Below, in pieces: positions 9,745-18,105 of a DNA stretch of 64,000 nt. Under the pieces are notes generated by a model. It saw only the letters and a list, made by a program, of their open reading frames with translations, had not been told where the DNA came from and ran no database searches. This DNA is from Allobosea sp. (GTDB lineage Bacteria > Pseudomonadota > Alphaproteobacteria > Rhizobiales > Beijerinckiaceae). Position 1 is the stretch's first letter; every line of letters begins with the position of its first letter. The stretch spans positions 140,811 through 204,810 of the forward strand of contig NZ_JAUYTP010000036.1 of NCBI RefSeq assembly GCF_030695125.1. The letters are read 5' to 3'. The translations under genes and the position numbers were made by a program.

Positions 9745-10143
9745 ATGATGTCGCTCAGGAAGACCGCCATCGTCGCGCTCGCCTCGGTGAGCGTCGCCTC
9801 CGCCGCTCTCGTTGCGCCGGCTTTTGCGTCGGGTGCGCCCAAGAGATTCGATGCCACAAGCTTCGATGCCGCCAGGCTCGATCAGGCGAACGCCGAATTC
9901 ACCCAGTACCGCGGATACCGCGGCTATCGCGGCGGCTGGCATCGCGGCAACCGCGGTGCGGGCATCGCCGCAGGTGTCGGCCTCGGCATTCTCGGCGCGG
10001 CGGTCATCGCCTCGCAGCGCCGGGCCTATGCCGAACCCTACTATGACGACCGCTACTACGCGCCGGCCCCAGTCTATGCCCCGGCCCCGGTCTATCGCCG
10101 CTACTATGGCCGCCCGGCCTACGATTTCCGCGACCATCGCTGA
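9745..10143 (+). CDS. Secreted Gly/Tyr-rich protein with glycine zipper
   Basis: A 132-residue exported protein. Residues 1-28 form a Sec signal peptide ending ALVAPAFASG. A short repeat follows (YRGYRGYRGG near 55-64), then a glycine-zipper hydrophobic segment AGIAAGVGLGILGAAVIAS (about 72-90), and a Tyr/Pro-rich tail with two copies of APAPVY. Ribosome site AGGAG is 7 bases upstream of ATG 9745. Proteins of this layout are common in Rhizobiales envelopes and have no assigned function. It stands alone between an oppositely oriented permease gene and a strong terminator. Confidence 0.8.
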   Translation: MMSLRKTAIVALASVSVASAALVAPAFASGAPKRFDATSFDAARLDQANAEFTQYRGYRGYRGGWHRGNRGAGIAAGVGLGILGAAVIASQRRAYAEPYYDDRYYAPAPVYAPAPVYRRYYGRPAYDFRDHR

Positions 10144-10166
10144 AGCCGACTGTTGACCGAGAATAT

Positions 10167-10195
10167 CCCGCGCGCCTCAGGCGCGCGGGTTTTTT
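10167..10195 (+). terminator. Rho-independent terminator
   Basis: Perfect 10-bp stem CCCGCGCGCC / GGCGCGCGGG (10167-10176 with 10180-10189), a TCA loop and then six T. It ends the transcript of the secreted Gly/Tyr-rich protein 24 bp after its stop codon. Confidence 0.93.
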
Positions 10196-10228
10196 ATGCC
10201 CGACGTCAGACAGACGCGCGCTGCGGTG

Positions 10229-10720
10229 TCAGGCCGGGTCGTCGGGGCTCGCCGGCATCCGCATCAGCCGGTCGAGCGCACCTTGTAGGATGTAGGCGGC
10301 GGCCATCTTGTCGACGACGGCGGCGCGCTTGGCGCGCGAGGCGTCGGCGTCGAGCAGGGTCCGGGTCACGGCCATCGTCGACAGGCGCTCGTCCCAGAAC
10401 GCGATCGGCAGGTTCGTCAGCGGCACGAGATTGCGCACGAAGGCGCGGGTCGATTGGACGCGCGGGCCCTCGGTGCCGTCCATGTTCAGCGGCAGGCCGA
10501 TGATCAGGCCGGCGACGGCGTGCTTTTCGGCGATTTTCAGAAGCGCGACGGCGTCGAGGCTGAACTTGACCCGGCGGATCGTCTCGAGCGGCGTCGCGAT
10601 CTGTCGCTCGACGTCGGACAAAGCGAGCCCGATCGTCTTGGTGCCGAGATCGAGGCCGAGCAGCCGGGCATGATCTGGCAGGGTTGTGAAGGCTTCGAGC
10701 GGGACGACATTGCTGGACAT
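10229..10720 (-). CDS. ruvX: Holliday junction resolvase-like protein RuvX/YqgF
   Basis: A 163-residue RNase H-fold nuclease of the YqgF family, implicated in 16S rRNA 5' processing and possibly recombination. Family motifs are present in order: [16 protein letters not shown] (about residues 21-36, first catalytic Asp), GLPLNMDG (about 80-87) and WDERLST (about 109-115, catalytic Glu). ATG 10720 was chosen because the next upstream ATG would add 46 low-quality residues. In many Rhizobiales ruvX neighbours gatC; here about 10.5 kb of other genes lie between them. Confidence 0.94.
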   Translation of the reverse strand: MSSNVVPLEAFTTLPDHARLLGLDLGTKTIGLALSDVERQIATPLETIRRVKFSLDAVALLKIAEKHAVAGLIIGLPLNMDGTEGPRVQSTRAFVRNLVPLTNLPIAFWDERLSTMAVTRTLLDADASRAKRAAVVDKMAAAYILQGALDRLMRMPASPDDPA

Positions 10721-10793
10721 GGGCTGGCCGGTAGCATGCGCCGCCGCGGGAGGCGAGCGGCGCATGCAAGAGCGGGTCAGCCGGGTTCGGGCG

Positions 10794-11771
10794 TCAGCCC
10801 TGCGGCTTGACGCCGGCGGCTGCCAGCGACGCCGCCCATTTGTCGACTTCGGCCGCAAACAGCTTGGCGTGAGCCTCGCGGCTCATCTCGCTCTCGGGGA
10901 AGGTGCTGGTGCCGAAGGCCTTGAACTTCTCGACGACGCCCGGGTCCTTCAGCGCGCCGCGCAGCGCGGCGTTGAGCTTGTCGAGAACCGGTGCCGGGGT
11001 GCCCTTGGGCGCGTAGAGACCGTGCCAGATCGTCATGTCGAGCTTGGCGCCGGCTTCCGCCATCGTCGGCGTGTCGGGCAGCACGTCGAGCCGCTGGGCC
11101 GAGGTCACGGCATAGGCCCGGATGCTCTTGCCCTGGATCTGCGGGATCGCCGAGGTCGACTGGTCGCAGAGCAGGTCGATCTGGCCGCCGACGAGGTCGT
11201 TCATCGCCGGTCCCGTGCCACGGTAGGCGACCTGGTTGAACTTCGCGCCGAGCTGCTGGGACATCAAGACCGCGCAGAGATGCGAGTTGGAGCCGACGCC
11301 GGCATGCGCGATCGTCAGCTTCTCGGCGTTCTCCTTGATGTAGGGGAAGAACGCCTTGGCGTCGGTCGGCGGCAAGGCGAGCTTGCTGGCGATCACCATC
11401 GGCCCGGTATTGACCAGCCCGATCGGGGCGAAGGCCGTCTTCGTGTCGTAGCCGAGATTGGCATAGAGCGACGGGGCGGCGGCCAAGGCCAGATGGTGGA
11501 TCAGGATGGTGTGTCCGTCGGGATCGGCTGCCGCGAGGCGCTTGGCGCCCGCCGTGCCGCCGGCGCCGGCGACATTCTCGACCATCACCGGCTGGCCCAG
11601 CGACTTGCTCATCTGCTCGCCGAGCAGGCGGGCGATGACGTCGCTCGGCCCGCCGGCGGCGTAGGAGACGATCACCGTGATCGGCTTGGTCGGATAGGCC
11701 TGCGCCAAAGCCGGCGCCGACAGGGTCAGGGACAGCAGCCCGGCAAGGGCTGCCCGTTTCGTCATGCTCAT
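10794..11771 (-). CDS. Tripartite tricarboxylate transporter substrate-binding protein (TctC/Bug family)
   Basis: A 325-residue periplasmic binding protein with a signal peptide ([20 protein letters not shown], cleavage near ALAQA at residue 24) and a mature start [11 protein letters not shown] typical of Bug/TctC proteins. An AAGGAGG site 6 bases before ATG 11771 supports the start. It lies 76 bp downstream of the GntR gene on the same strand and next to the sulfolactate genes, so I infer it captures sulfolactate or a related sulfonate (the SlcH role of tripartite sulfolactate uptake systems). No tctA or tctB membrane subunits are in the window, so it may work with a remote membrane pair or act as a sensor. 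Confidence 0.88.
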   Translation of the reverse strand: MSMTKRAALAGLLSLTLSAPALAQAYPTKPITVIVSYAAGGPSDVIARLLGEQMSKSLGQPVMVENVAGAGGTAGAKRLAAADPDGHTILIHHLALAAAPSLYANLGYDTKTAFAPIGLVNTGPMVIASKLALPPTDAKAFFPYIKENAEKLTIAHAGVGSNSHLCAVLMSQQLGAKFNQVAYRGTGPAMNDLVGGQIDLLCDQSTSAIPQIQGKSIRAYAVTSAQRLDVLPDTPTMAEAGAKLDMTIWHGLYAPKGTPAPVLDKLNAALRGALKDPGVVEKFKAFGTSTFPESEMSREAHAKLFAAEVDKWAASLAAAGVKPQG

Positions 11772-11847
11772 GCGTATCCTCCTTGGGTCGTGATGAACGG
11801 CCGATCTGGTGTCGGCTTGGGTTGGTGAGTTCAGGACCTCGAACGCG

Positions 11848-12612
11848 TCAGCGCAGATCGGACTGGTAGTGAGCCTCCTCGGTCAGACACAGGCTGAGAC
11901 GTCGCTCGACCGCAGAGCCGTCGAGCGACAGCGCGATACGGTCGATCTCGAGCGCGGGTGTGCCGGTCGCGACGCCGAGATGTTCGGCCTCGTCGGCTTT
12001 CAGCGCCACGGCCTTCAGCCGCTCGCAGGCATTGGCAATGGTGATGCCGTAGCGCGTCGCAAACAAGCTGTAGAGATTGTTGGGCACAGGCCCGTGCTCG
12101 AGGCCCGTAAAGACCAGGGCGGGCAGGCTGATCGTCTCAAGGATCAGGGGCTTGCCACCGAGCGAGCGGATTCGGCGGATGCGGATAACCTCTGCCTCGG
12201 CCGCGAGATTGAGCGCCGTGCGCTCGGCTGAATCCGAGGTGGCTCTGACCATGTCGAGCACCTGGCTGTCGGGAAAGCGCGCTACGCCGTCATCCGAGAC
12301 CAGCTTGAAGAACTGGAACAGGATGCGCTGCTCGTCATGCTCGGCGACGAAGGTGCCGCGGCCCTGGCGGCGCACCAGCAGGTTCTCCGCGGCGAGTTCG
12401 TCGAGCGCTTTCCTGACGGTGCCCTGGCTGACGCCGACCTCGCTGGCGAGCTGGCCTTCGCTCGGCAGCACCATGCCCGGCGCCCAGGAGCCGTCGACGA
12501 GTCGGCGAACGAAATTGGCCTTTACCTGGCGGTAAAGCGGCCGAAATCCGAGGATTTCAGCCCCGCCGGCCACATCGGGCCGCGCTGCATTTTCGAGCTT
12601 GTGCTCAGTCAT
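11848..12612 (-). CDS. GntR-family regulator (HutC subfamily), probable SuyR
   Basis: A 254-residue regulator. The winged HTH lies at about residues 26-95 (PLYRQVKANF... LPSEGQLASEVGVSQGTVRKALDELAAENLLVRRQGRGTF). A UTRA ligand-binding domain fills the rest, which marks the HutC branch. It is divergent from suyA. A perfect 14-bp palindrome lies 3 bp before its start codon and over the suyA promoter, so I infer a repressor released by sulfolactate or a catabolite, also controlling itself. I see no ribosome site, so the transcript may be leaderless or nearly so. Its ligand is not shown by the sequence. Confidence 0.9.
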   Translation of the reverse strand: MTEHKLENAARPDVAGGAEILGFRPLYRQVKANFVRRLVDGSWAPGMVLPSEGQLASEVGVSQGTVRKALDELAAENLLVRRQGRGTFVAEHDEQRILFQFFKLVSDDGVARFPDSQVLDMVRATSDSAERTALNLAAEAEVIRIRRIRSLGGKPLILETISLPALVFTGLEHGPVPNNLYSLFATRYGITIANACERLKAVALKADEAEHLGVATGTPALEIDRIALSLDGSAVERRLSLCLTEEAHYQSDLR

Positions 12613-12626
12613 GTGTCTTATATAAG
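12599..12626 (+). promoter_or_regulatory. Predicted sigma70 promoter of the suyA operon
   Basis: TTGTGC (12599-12604) and TATAAG (12621-12626) with a 16-bp spacer, about 73 bp before suyA. The -10 box lies inside the palindromic operator, which fits repression by the divergent GntR protein. Prediction only. Confidence 0.5.
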
Positions 12627-12628
12627 AC
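12615..12628. promoter_or_regulatory. Putative GntR operator, perfect palindrome
   Basis: GTCTTATATAAGAC is a perfect 14-bp palindrome in the gap between the divergent gntR and suyA genes. GT...AC ends with an AT-rich centre are in keeping with GntR/HutC operators. It overlaps the predicted suyA -10 box and sits 3 bp before the gntR start. Confidence 0.65.
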
Positions 12629-12698
12629 TTGTCGCAAGGCCGGTCGAGTCCTGAATTGCAGGCAGGAGCCGGGCGAAAGATCGCAGCGAGGAAATCCC

Positions 12699-12986
12699 AT
12701 GAGCAAGCCCCACCTCCTGGTCCATGAGAAGAAGGACACCGTCGGCGTCGTCGTCGTCGAGGGCCTGAAGGCCGGCACCGAGATGTTGTGTGTCGTCACC
12801 CATGACAATTCCGACTTCCAGTTGACCGCCAAGATGGACATTCCGATCGGCCACAAGGTCGCGCTCAAGGACATCAAGAAGGGCGAGACGATCTGGAAGT
12901 ATGGCCAGGACATCGGCCAGGCCAAGGCCGACGTGAAGCAGGGCGAGCATCTCCACGTCCACAACGCCAAGACCAAGCGCTGGTGA
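12699..12986 (+). CDS. suyA: (2R)-sulfolactate sulfo-lyase small subunit (UxaA N-terminal/SAF family)
   Basis: A 95-residue SAF-domain protein, the N-terminal half of the UxaA/altronate dehydratase family encoded as a separate small subunit. This split with a large UxaA-C subunit is how SuyAB, which cleaves (R)-sulfolactate to pyruvate and sulfite, is built. The sequence shows paired beta-rich segments and a C-terminal [14 protein letters not shown], typical of SAF subunits. A GAGGA ribosome site precedes ATG 12699. The sulfo-lyase assignment rests mainly on the neighbours (sulfate-exporter-family permease and two sulfolactate-type dehydrogenases); a sugar-acid dehydratase is the alternative. 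Confidence 0.78.
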   Translation: MSKPHLLVHEKKDTVGVVVVEGLKAGTEMLCVVTHDNSDFQLTAKMDIPIGHKVALKDIKKGETIWKYGQDIGQAKADVKQGEHLHVHNAKTKRW

Positions 12987-13074
12987 GCCCGGCGCTCCCG
13001 ATTTCCGACTGATTCCAACCAGAACGGGGCTCCCGGCCAGGTCGAGCCCGCCAAGCACAAGAGGAAACGCCATC

Positions 13075-14355
13075 ATGTCGATCGTCGCCAATTTCGATCT
13101 CGTCAAAGGCAAGCTCGCCCGCATCAGGGGCCGCAAGATCGAGGCGCCCGAGTTCAAGGCTCCCGTCGTCCGCCGCCCGACCGGCCGCAACCTCGATTCC
13201 TTCACCGGCTGGCGCCGCGAGAACGGCCGCGTCGGCGTGCGCAACCATGTCCTGCTGCTGCCGCTCGACGATCTCTCCAACGCCGCCTGCGAGGCCGTCG
13301 CCAACAACGTCAAGGGCACGCTGGCGATCCCGCATGCCTATGGCCGCCTGCAGTTCGGCGAGGATCTCGAGCTCCACTTCCGCACCCTGATCGGCACGGG
13401 CTCGAACCCCAACGTCGCCGCGGTGATCGTCATCGGCATCGAGGATGGCTGGACCAAGCGCGTCGTCGACGGCATCGCCAAGACCGGCAAGCCGGTCGTG
13501 GGCTTCGGCATCGAAGGGCATGGCGACATCGCCACCATCGCCAAGGCGTCCTACGTCGCCAAGGAGTTCGTGCAGTGGGCGACCGAGCTGCAGCGGGTGA
13601 AATGCGGCATCGAGGAACTCTGGGTCTCGACCAAATGCGGTGAGTCCGACACCACGACGGGCCTCTCCTCCTGCCCGACGGTGGGCAACATGTACGACAA
13701 GTGGATTCCGCGCGGCGTCTACGGCGTCTTCGGCGAGACCTCCGAGATCACCGGCGCCGAGCATCTCTGCAAGGCCCGTGCGGCGACCCCCGAGGTCGGC
13801 GAGCGCTGGTACAAGATGTGGAAGGCCTATCAGGACGACGTGATCGAGGCCCACAAGACCGACGATCTCTCCGACTCGCAGCCGACCAAGGGCAACATTG
13901 CCGGCGGCCTGACCACGATCGAGGAAAAGGCGCTCGGCAACCTCGAGAAGATCGGCCGCGAGTGCAAATACATCGACATCCTCGAGCCGGCGCAGGCGCC
14001 GACGAAGGGGCCGGGCCTCTACTACATGGACACCTCTTCGGCCGCGGCCGAATGCGTGACCCTGATGGCGGCGGGCGGCTATGTCGTGCACACCTTCCCG
14101 ACCGGGCAGGGCAACGTCATCGGCAACCCGATCGTCCCGGTCATCAAGATCACCGGCAACCCCAAGACGATGCGCACCATGCCGGAGCATATCGACGTCG
14201 ATGTCTCCGGCATCCTGCGCCGCGACATGACGATCCCGCAGGCGGGCGACGCCCTGATCGAGAACATCGTGCGCACCGCCAATGGCCGCCTGACTGCGGC
14301 GGAAGCATTGGGGCACCGCGAATTCTCGATGACCAAGCTCTACCGCTCGGCCTGA
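13075..14355 (+). CDS. suyB: (2R)-sulfolactate sulfo-lyase large subunit (UxaA C-terminal family)
   Basis: A 426-residue UxaA C-terminal-domain lyase, the catalytic partner of the SAF subunit. Conserved features include [12 protein letters not shown] (about residues 50-61), the cysteine-containing segments [17 protein letters not shown] (about 187-203) and AEHLC, and the C-terminal [18 protein letters not shown]. Such cysteines ligate iron in the dehydratase family. An AGAGGAA site precedes ATG 13075, 88 bp after suyA. Together with SuyA it should release sulfite from (R)-sulfolactate in the cytoplasm, leaving pyruvate for growth. Confident of family; reaction inferred from context. Confidence 0.8.
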   Translation: MSIVANFDLVKGKLARIRGRKIEAPEFKAPVVRRPTGRNLDSFTGWRRENGRVGVRNHVLLLPLDDLSNAACEAVANNVKGTLAIPHAYGRLQFGEDLELHFRTLIGTGSNPNVAAVIVIGIEDGWTKRVVDGIAKTGKPVVGFGIEGHGDIATIAKASYVAKEFVQWATELQRVKCGIEELWVSTKCGESDTTTGLSSCPTVGNMYDKWIPRGVYGVFGETSEITGAEHLCKARAATPEVGERWYKMWKAYQDDVIEAHKTDDLSDSQPTKGNIAGGLTTIEEKALGNLEKIGRECKYIDILEPAQAPTKGPGLYYMDTSSAAAECVTLMAAGGYVVHTFPTGQGNVIGNPIVPVIKITGNPKTMRTMPEHIDVDVSGILRRDMTIPQAGDALIENIVRTANGRLTAAEALGHREFSMTKLYRSA

Positions 14356-14441
14356 GCCGCTGCTAACAGCCGGGACGTCGCCCAGAGCGGCGCCCCGGCC
14401 GCCCCATTCCGCTCCGGCCTGCCATTCGGGAGCCACCCGCC

Positions 14442-15506
14442 TTGTCCATTGCGACGACGACCCGCGTCAGTGCCTGGCGTCCGCTGCTCGACGGTATCGC
14501 GCTCTCGGCTGCCGTCGCGGTGGCGGCCTATCTCGCCGAACCGCTCGTCAAATCGGCCGCCGGCGGCCGCTTCGGCATCCCCGCCGTGGTGATCGCCCTG
14601 ATCATCGGCATGGTTCTGCATCCTCTGGCCAGCGCGCCGCGCTTCCAGGCCGGCATGACCTTCTGCGTCAAGAAGATGCTGCGCTGGGCGATCGCGCTTC
14701 TGGGCCTGCGCGTCGCGCTCGGCGACATCATCGCGCTCGGCCTGACCACGGCTCTCCTCGTCATCGTTGCGATGGCGGCGACGATCCTCTCCGGCTTCCT
14801 GCTGGCGCGCTGGCTTGGGCGGGAAACCGGCATGGGCGCGCTCGGCGGCGTCGCCACCGCCGTCTGCGGCGCCTCGGCCGCACTCGCCACCGCGACCGTG
14901 GTGCCGGACTACAAGAGCAAGGCCGCCGACGTCGCCTTCACCGTCATCGCGATGAACGCCCTCTCGACAGTGGCGATGCTGGCCTATCCGCTGATCTGTG
15001 TCTGGCTCGGCTTCACGCCGTCGCAGACCGGCATCATGCTGGGCGCCACCATCCATGACGTCGCTCAGGTCGTCGGCGCGGGGCAGGCGGTGTCGGTCGA
15101 GGCCGCCAACGCCGCGATCATCGTCAAGCTGTTCCGCGTCTTCCTGCTGCTGCCCGCCGTGCTGATCGTCGGCTGGTGGCTGGTCCATGACGATGCGAAG
15201 CGGGCGGGGGACGTCGCCGGCAAGGCCAAGGTGCCGGTCCCGGTCTTCGCGATCATGTTCCTCGTGCTGTGCCTGGTGAACAGCCTGCTCGCGGTGCAGC
15301 CGGCCCTGGCCGGCGTCTATCCGCCCATCCGCACCCTGCTGCTGGCGATATCGAGCTGGGGCCTGCTCATCGCCATCGCGGCGCTTGGGCTCGGCACCTC
15401 GCTGGGCGCCATGGCGCGGCTCGGTTGGCGCCATATGGTGCTGGTCACCGGCACCAGCCTTGTCATTCTCGTCATCGTCACCGGCGGCCTGCTCGCGTTG
15501 GGCTGA
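14442..15506 (+). CDS. suyZ: YeiH/putative sulfate exporter family membrane protein (SuyZ-like)
   Basis: A 354-residue permease with about ten membrane helices of the YeiH/PSE (putative sulfate exporter) family, which includes TauZ and SuyZ of organosulfonate degraders. Conserved stretches are GVATAVCGASAALAT (about residues 136-150) and the mid-protein GATIHDVAQVVGAG (about 202-215). The start is TTG 14442 with a GGGAG site about 11 bases upstream; no ATG is suitably placed. In sulfolactate degraders this protein is thought to export the sulfate or sulfite made from the released sulfonate group. It is in line with suyAB (86-bp gap). Confidence 0.82.
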   Translation: MSIATTTRVSAWRPLLDGIALSAAVAVAAYLAEPLVKSAAGGRFGIPAVVIALIIGMVLHPLASAPRFQAGMTFCVKKMLRWAIALLGLRVALGDIIALGLTTALLVIVAMAATILSGFLLARWLGRETGMGALGGVATAVCGASAALATATVVPDYKSKAADVAFTVIAMNALSTVAMLAYPLICVWLGFTPSQTGIMLGATIHDVAQVVGAGQAVSVEAANAAIIVKLFRVFLLLPAVLIVGWWLVHDDAKRAGDVAGKAKVPVPVFAIMFLVLCLVNSLLAVQPALAGVYPPIRTLLLAISSWGLLIAIAALGLGTSLGAMARLGWRHMVLVTGTSLVILVIVTGGLLALG

Positions 15507-15532
15507 CCGTCAAAGCTGCAAAGGCGCCTGCC

Positions 15533-16462
15533 ATGACCGACATCGTCATCACGGAATTCATGGACGCGGCGGCCGTGGCCATGCTGAGCGCCCGCTACAG
15601 CGTCCATCACGACCCCGAACTCTTCGGCAAGCCCGACGAACTGGCGAAGCTCGTCGCCGACGTGCCCGCCCTGATCGTGCGCAACCAGACCAATGTCAGG
15701 GGCCCGGTTCTCGAGGCTGCCAAGGCGCTGAAGGTCGTCGGCCGGCTCGGCGTCGGTCTCGACAACATCGACATGGAGGCCTGCGAGGCGCGCGGCATCA
15801 AGGTCTTCCCGGCGACGGGGGCCAACAGCCTCTCCGTCGTCGAATACGTCATCGGCAGCGCCATGATGCTGCTGCGCGGCGCCTATTTCGCCAATGCCGC
15901 GATGGTGGCCGGCGAGTTCCCCAAGACCAAGCTGATCGGCCGCGAGATCGCCGGCAAGCGGCTCGGCCTCGTCGGCTTCGGCGCCATCGCCCGCGACACC
16001 GCCGCCCATGGCCGCCTGCTCGGCATGACGGTTTCGGCCTACGACCCCTATGTGCCGACCGACCACCCGGCCTGGGCCTCGGCCGAGCGGCTCGACCTCG
16101 ACGCCGTGCTGTCGACCTCCGACGTGATCAGCATCCATCTGCCGCTGACGCCCGAGACCAAGGGGCTGATCGGCAAGGACGCCTTTGCCCGGATGAAGCC
16201 CGACGCGATCCTGATCAACGCCGCGCGCGGCGGCATCATGGACGAGGCGGCGCTGGTCGCGGCGCTTAAAGCCGGCAAACTCGGCGGCGCGGCGATCGAC
16301 GTCTTCGCCGAGGAGCCCCTGCGCGGCGCCGGCAAGCTCTTCGCCAATGTCCCCAATCTGATCCTGACGCCGCATATCGCCGGCAACACGGTCGAATCCA
16401 ACGGCCGCGTATCCGGGCTGGTGGCCGAGCGCGTCATGGCGGCGCTGGAGGACCGGCTATGA
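15533..16462 (+). CDS. slcC: D-2-hydroxyacid dehydrogenase, probable (S)-sulfolactate dehydrogenase
   Basis: A 309-residue NAD-dependent dehydrogenase of the D-isomer-specific 2-hydroxyacid family. The dinucleotide fold motif GLVGFGAIARDTA lies near residue 145, the substrate Arg is in INAARGGIMDE (about 224-234), and the catalytic His is in ILTPHIAGN (about 281-289). In sulfolactate degraders with a racemising pair, SlcC oxidises (S)-sulfolactate to sulfopyruvate, which ComC then reduces to the (R) form used by SuyAB. It lies between suyZ and the ComC-type gene and overlaps the latter by 4 bp (ATGA), so the pair is translationally coupled. Confidence 0.82.
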   Translation: MTDIVITEFMDAAAVAMLSARYSVHHDPELFGKPDELAKLVADVPALIVRNQTNVRGPVLEAAKALKVVGRLGVGLDNIDMEACEARGIKVFPATGANSLSVVEYVIGSAMMLLRGAYFANAAMVAGEFPKTKLIGREIAGKRLGLVGFGAIARDTAAHGRLLGMTVSAYDPYVPTDHPAWASAERLDLDAVLSTSDVISIHLPLTPETKGLIGKDAFARMKPDAILINAARGGIMDEAALVAALKAGKLGGAAIDVFAEEPLRGAGKLFANVPNLILTPHIAGNTVESNGRVSGLVAERVMAALEDRL

Positions 16463-17442
16463 CCCGCGTCTCGTTTGAGCGGGCCGAGGCCCGCCTCACC
16501 GACCTCTTTGCCGCCGCCGGGGCCTCGCCGGCCAATGCGGCCTCCGTCGCCTGGGCACTGGTAATGGCCGAGGCCGACGGGCTGAAAGGCCACGGCCTGT
16601 CGCGCGTGCCGACCTATCTCGCTATGCTGAAATCCGGCAAGATCGACGGGCAGGTCGTGCCCAAGGCGAGCCGGCCGAAGCCCGGCGTGCTCGCGATCGA
16701 TGCCGGCCATGGCTTCGCCTATCCGGCTATCGACCTCGCCATCGCCGAAATCCCCGATCTCGCCCGCGAACAGGGCATCGTGGCCGTCCCGATCCGCCGC
16801 TCCAACCATTGCGGCGCAGCGGGCCTGCATGTCGAGCGCCTCGCCGAGCAGGGGCTCGTCTCGCTGCTCTTTGCCAATACGCCCGGCGCCATCGCGCCCT
16901 GGGGCGGCTCCAAGCCGGTCTTCGGCACCAACCCGATCGCCTTTGCCGCCCCGCTCGCCGGGCGCGAGCCCATCGTCATCGACATGGCGCTGTCGAAGGT
17001 CGCGCGCGGCCCGATCGTCGCCGCCAAGCAGAAGGGGCAGGCCATCCCAGAGGGCTGGGCGCTGGACGTCGACGGCAAGCCGACGACCGATGCGGGAGCC
17101 GCGCTCGCCGGCACCATGGTCCCGCTCGGCGACGCCAAGGGCGCGACGCTGGCCATGATGGTGGAAATCCTCGCCGCCGCGCTGGTCGGCGCGCATTTCG
17201 GCTTCCAGGCCTCCTCCTTCCTCGACGCCGAAGGCGGCCCGCCCGACACCGGCCAGTTCATCCTCGCCATCGACCCGCACGCCATGGGCGGCAACTGGTT
17301 CGACGAGCGCATGCGCGCGCTGGTCCACGCCATCGAGGCGCAGGAGGGCACGCGCCTGCCGGGCGTCCGGCGCCTGACTCTGCGTGCCAAGGCGCGGGCC
17401 GAAGGGATTGATATGCCGGAGGAACTGCTGGGCGGAGGTTAG
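16459..17442 (+). CDS. comC: Ldh-family (malate/L-lactate type) dehydrogenase, probable (R)-sulfolactate dehydrogenase
   Basis: A 327-residue NAD(P)-dependent oxidoreductase of the Ldh2/MDH2 family. The catalytic His is in RRSNHCGAAGLH (about residues 112-123), followed by the family signature GTNPIAFAAP (about 156-165) and KGATLAMMVEILAAAL. In the sulfolactate pathway ComC interconverts sulfopyruvate and (R)-sulfolactate. With SlcC it would act as a two-enzyme racemase supplying SuyAB. It is the last gene of the operon, and its 3' end overlaps the convergent ParE-like gene by 4 bp. Confidence 0.82.
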   Translation: MTRVSFERAEARLTDLFAAAGASPANAASVAWALVMAEADGLKGHGLSRVPTYLAMLKSGKIDGQVVPKASRPKPGVLAIDAGHGFAYPAIDLAIAEIPDLAREQGIVAVPIRRSNHCGAAGLHVERLAEQGLVSLLFANTPGAIAPWGGSKPVFGTNPIAFAAPLAGREPIVIDMALSKVARGPIVAAKQKGQAIPEGWALDVDGKPTTDAGAALAGTMVPLGDAKGATLAMMVEILAAALVGAHFGFQASSFLDAEGGPPDTGQFILAIDPHAMGGNWFDERMRALVHAIEAQEGTRLPGVRRLTLRAKARAEGIDMPEELLGGG

Positions 17443-17768
17443 CTGCCCGGCTCTTCGTCTCGGCTGTGGCGAAAGGCCCGGTCGAGATCGCGGCCTCCGT
17501 AGAGGACGCGTTCGATCGTGACTTCGGCATCACTGACGCGAAAGGCGATTGTGACCCGCCGTTCCAGGCCGATCAGGCGCAAGCCCGGCGCCAAATCATC
17601 TCGCGAGGTCCCGCGCACGGGGAAGTGTTTGAGCGATTCGATCCGTCGCTCGATACGGTCGACAAAGCCACGGGCCGTGCGGGTCCCGGATTGATCGGCG
17701 ATCCAGTCGACGACCGCTTCGATATCGGCCTCGGCGAGTGGCGAGAAGGCGATCTTATACCGTTTCAC
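17439..17768 (-). CDS. ParE/RelE-family toxin
   Basis: A 109-residue toxin of the ParE (RelE superfamily) fold. Typical features are the opening KRYKIAFSPLAEADIEAVVDWIA, a middle SLKHFPVRGTSRDDLAPGLR, and the C-terminal VERVLYGGRDLDR-like strand (TIERVLYGGRDL). GTG 17768 is the likely start because it overlaps the antitoxin stop by 14 bp, the usual coupling. ParE toxins poison DNA gyrase. Convergent with comC (4-bp overlap). Activity is not shown by sequence alone. Confidence 0.85.
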   Translation of the reverse strand: MKRYKIAFSPLAEADIEAVVDWIADQSGTRTARGFVDRIERRIESLKHFPVRGTSRDDLAPGLRLIGLERRVTIAFRVSDAEVTIERVLYGGRDLDRAFRHSRDEEPGS

Positions 17769-18033
17769 CCTCGCGGGCCTCGCGCTCGTCGAGGCGGGAC
17801 CGCAACCGGGCAAACACCTCTGCAGCCGGAATCGACGGCCGCGGATCCGCCAGCGCCTCTTCGACCTTCGCCTTCAACTCGGCCTCGAACGCCCGCTCCT
17901 CGCGGGCGAGCGCCTCCAACCCGGCCCGGACGACGTCGCTCGGCGAGTCATATTCGCCGGAGCGAACCCGCTCCTCAACCTTCTCGGCGAGATCCCCGAG
18001 GGTCACCGTCAGCGTCGTGTTCGGATCATCCAT
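17755..18033 (-). CDS. ParD-family antitoxin
   Basis: A 92-residue antitoxin. The N-terminus (TTLTVTLGDLAEKVEERVRSGEYDSPSDVVRAGLEAL, about residues 5-41) matches the ribbon-helix-helix domain of ParD proteins, and the C-terminal charged helices should wrap the toxin. ATG 18033 is supported by a GGGAGG site; an upstream ATG would add 12 residues. It comes first in the two-gene unit, as expected for autorepressed parDE. Confidence 0.87.
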   Translation of the reverse strand: MDDPNTTLTVTLGDLAEKVEERVRSGEYDSPSDVVRAGLEALAREERAFEAELKAKVEEALADPRPSIPAAEVFARLRSRLDEREAREGETV

Positions 18034-18105
18034 CGCGAACCTCCCGTACCTGCGCCTGCATTTTATCACGCGTCTGGCCGCGGGCCCAGCACCGCGAAAT
18101 CGCGG

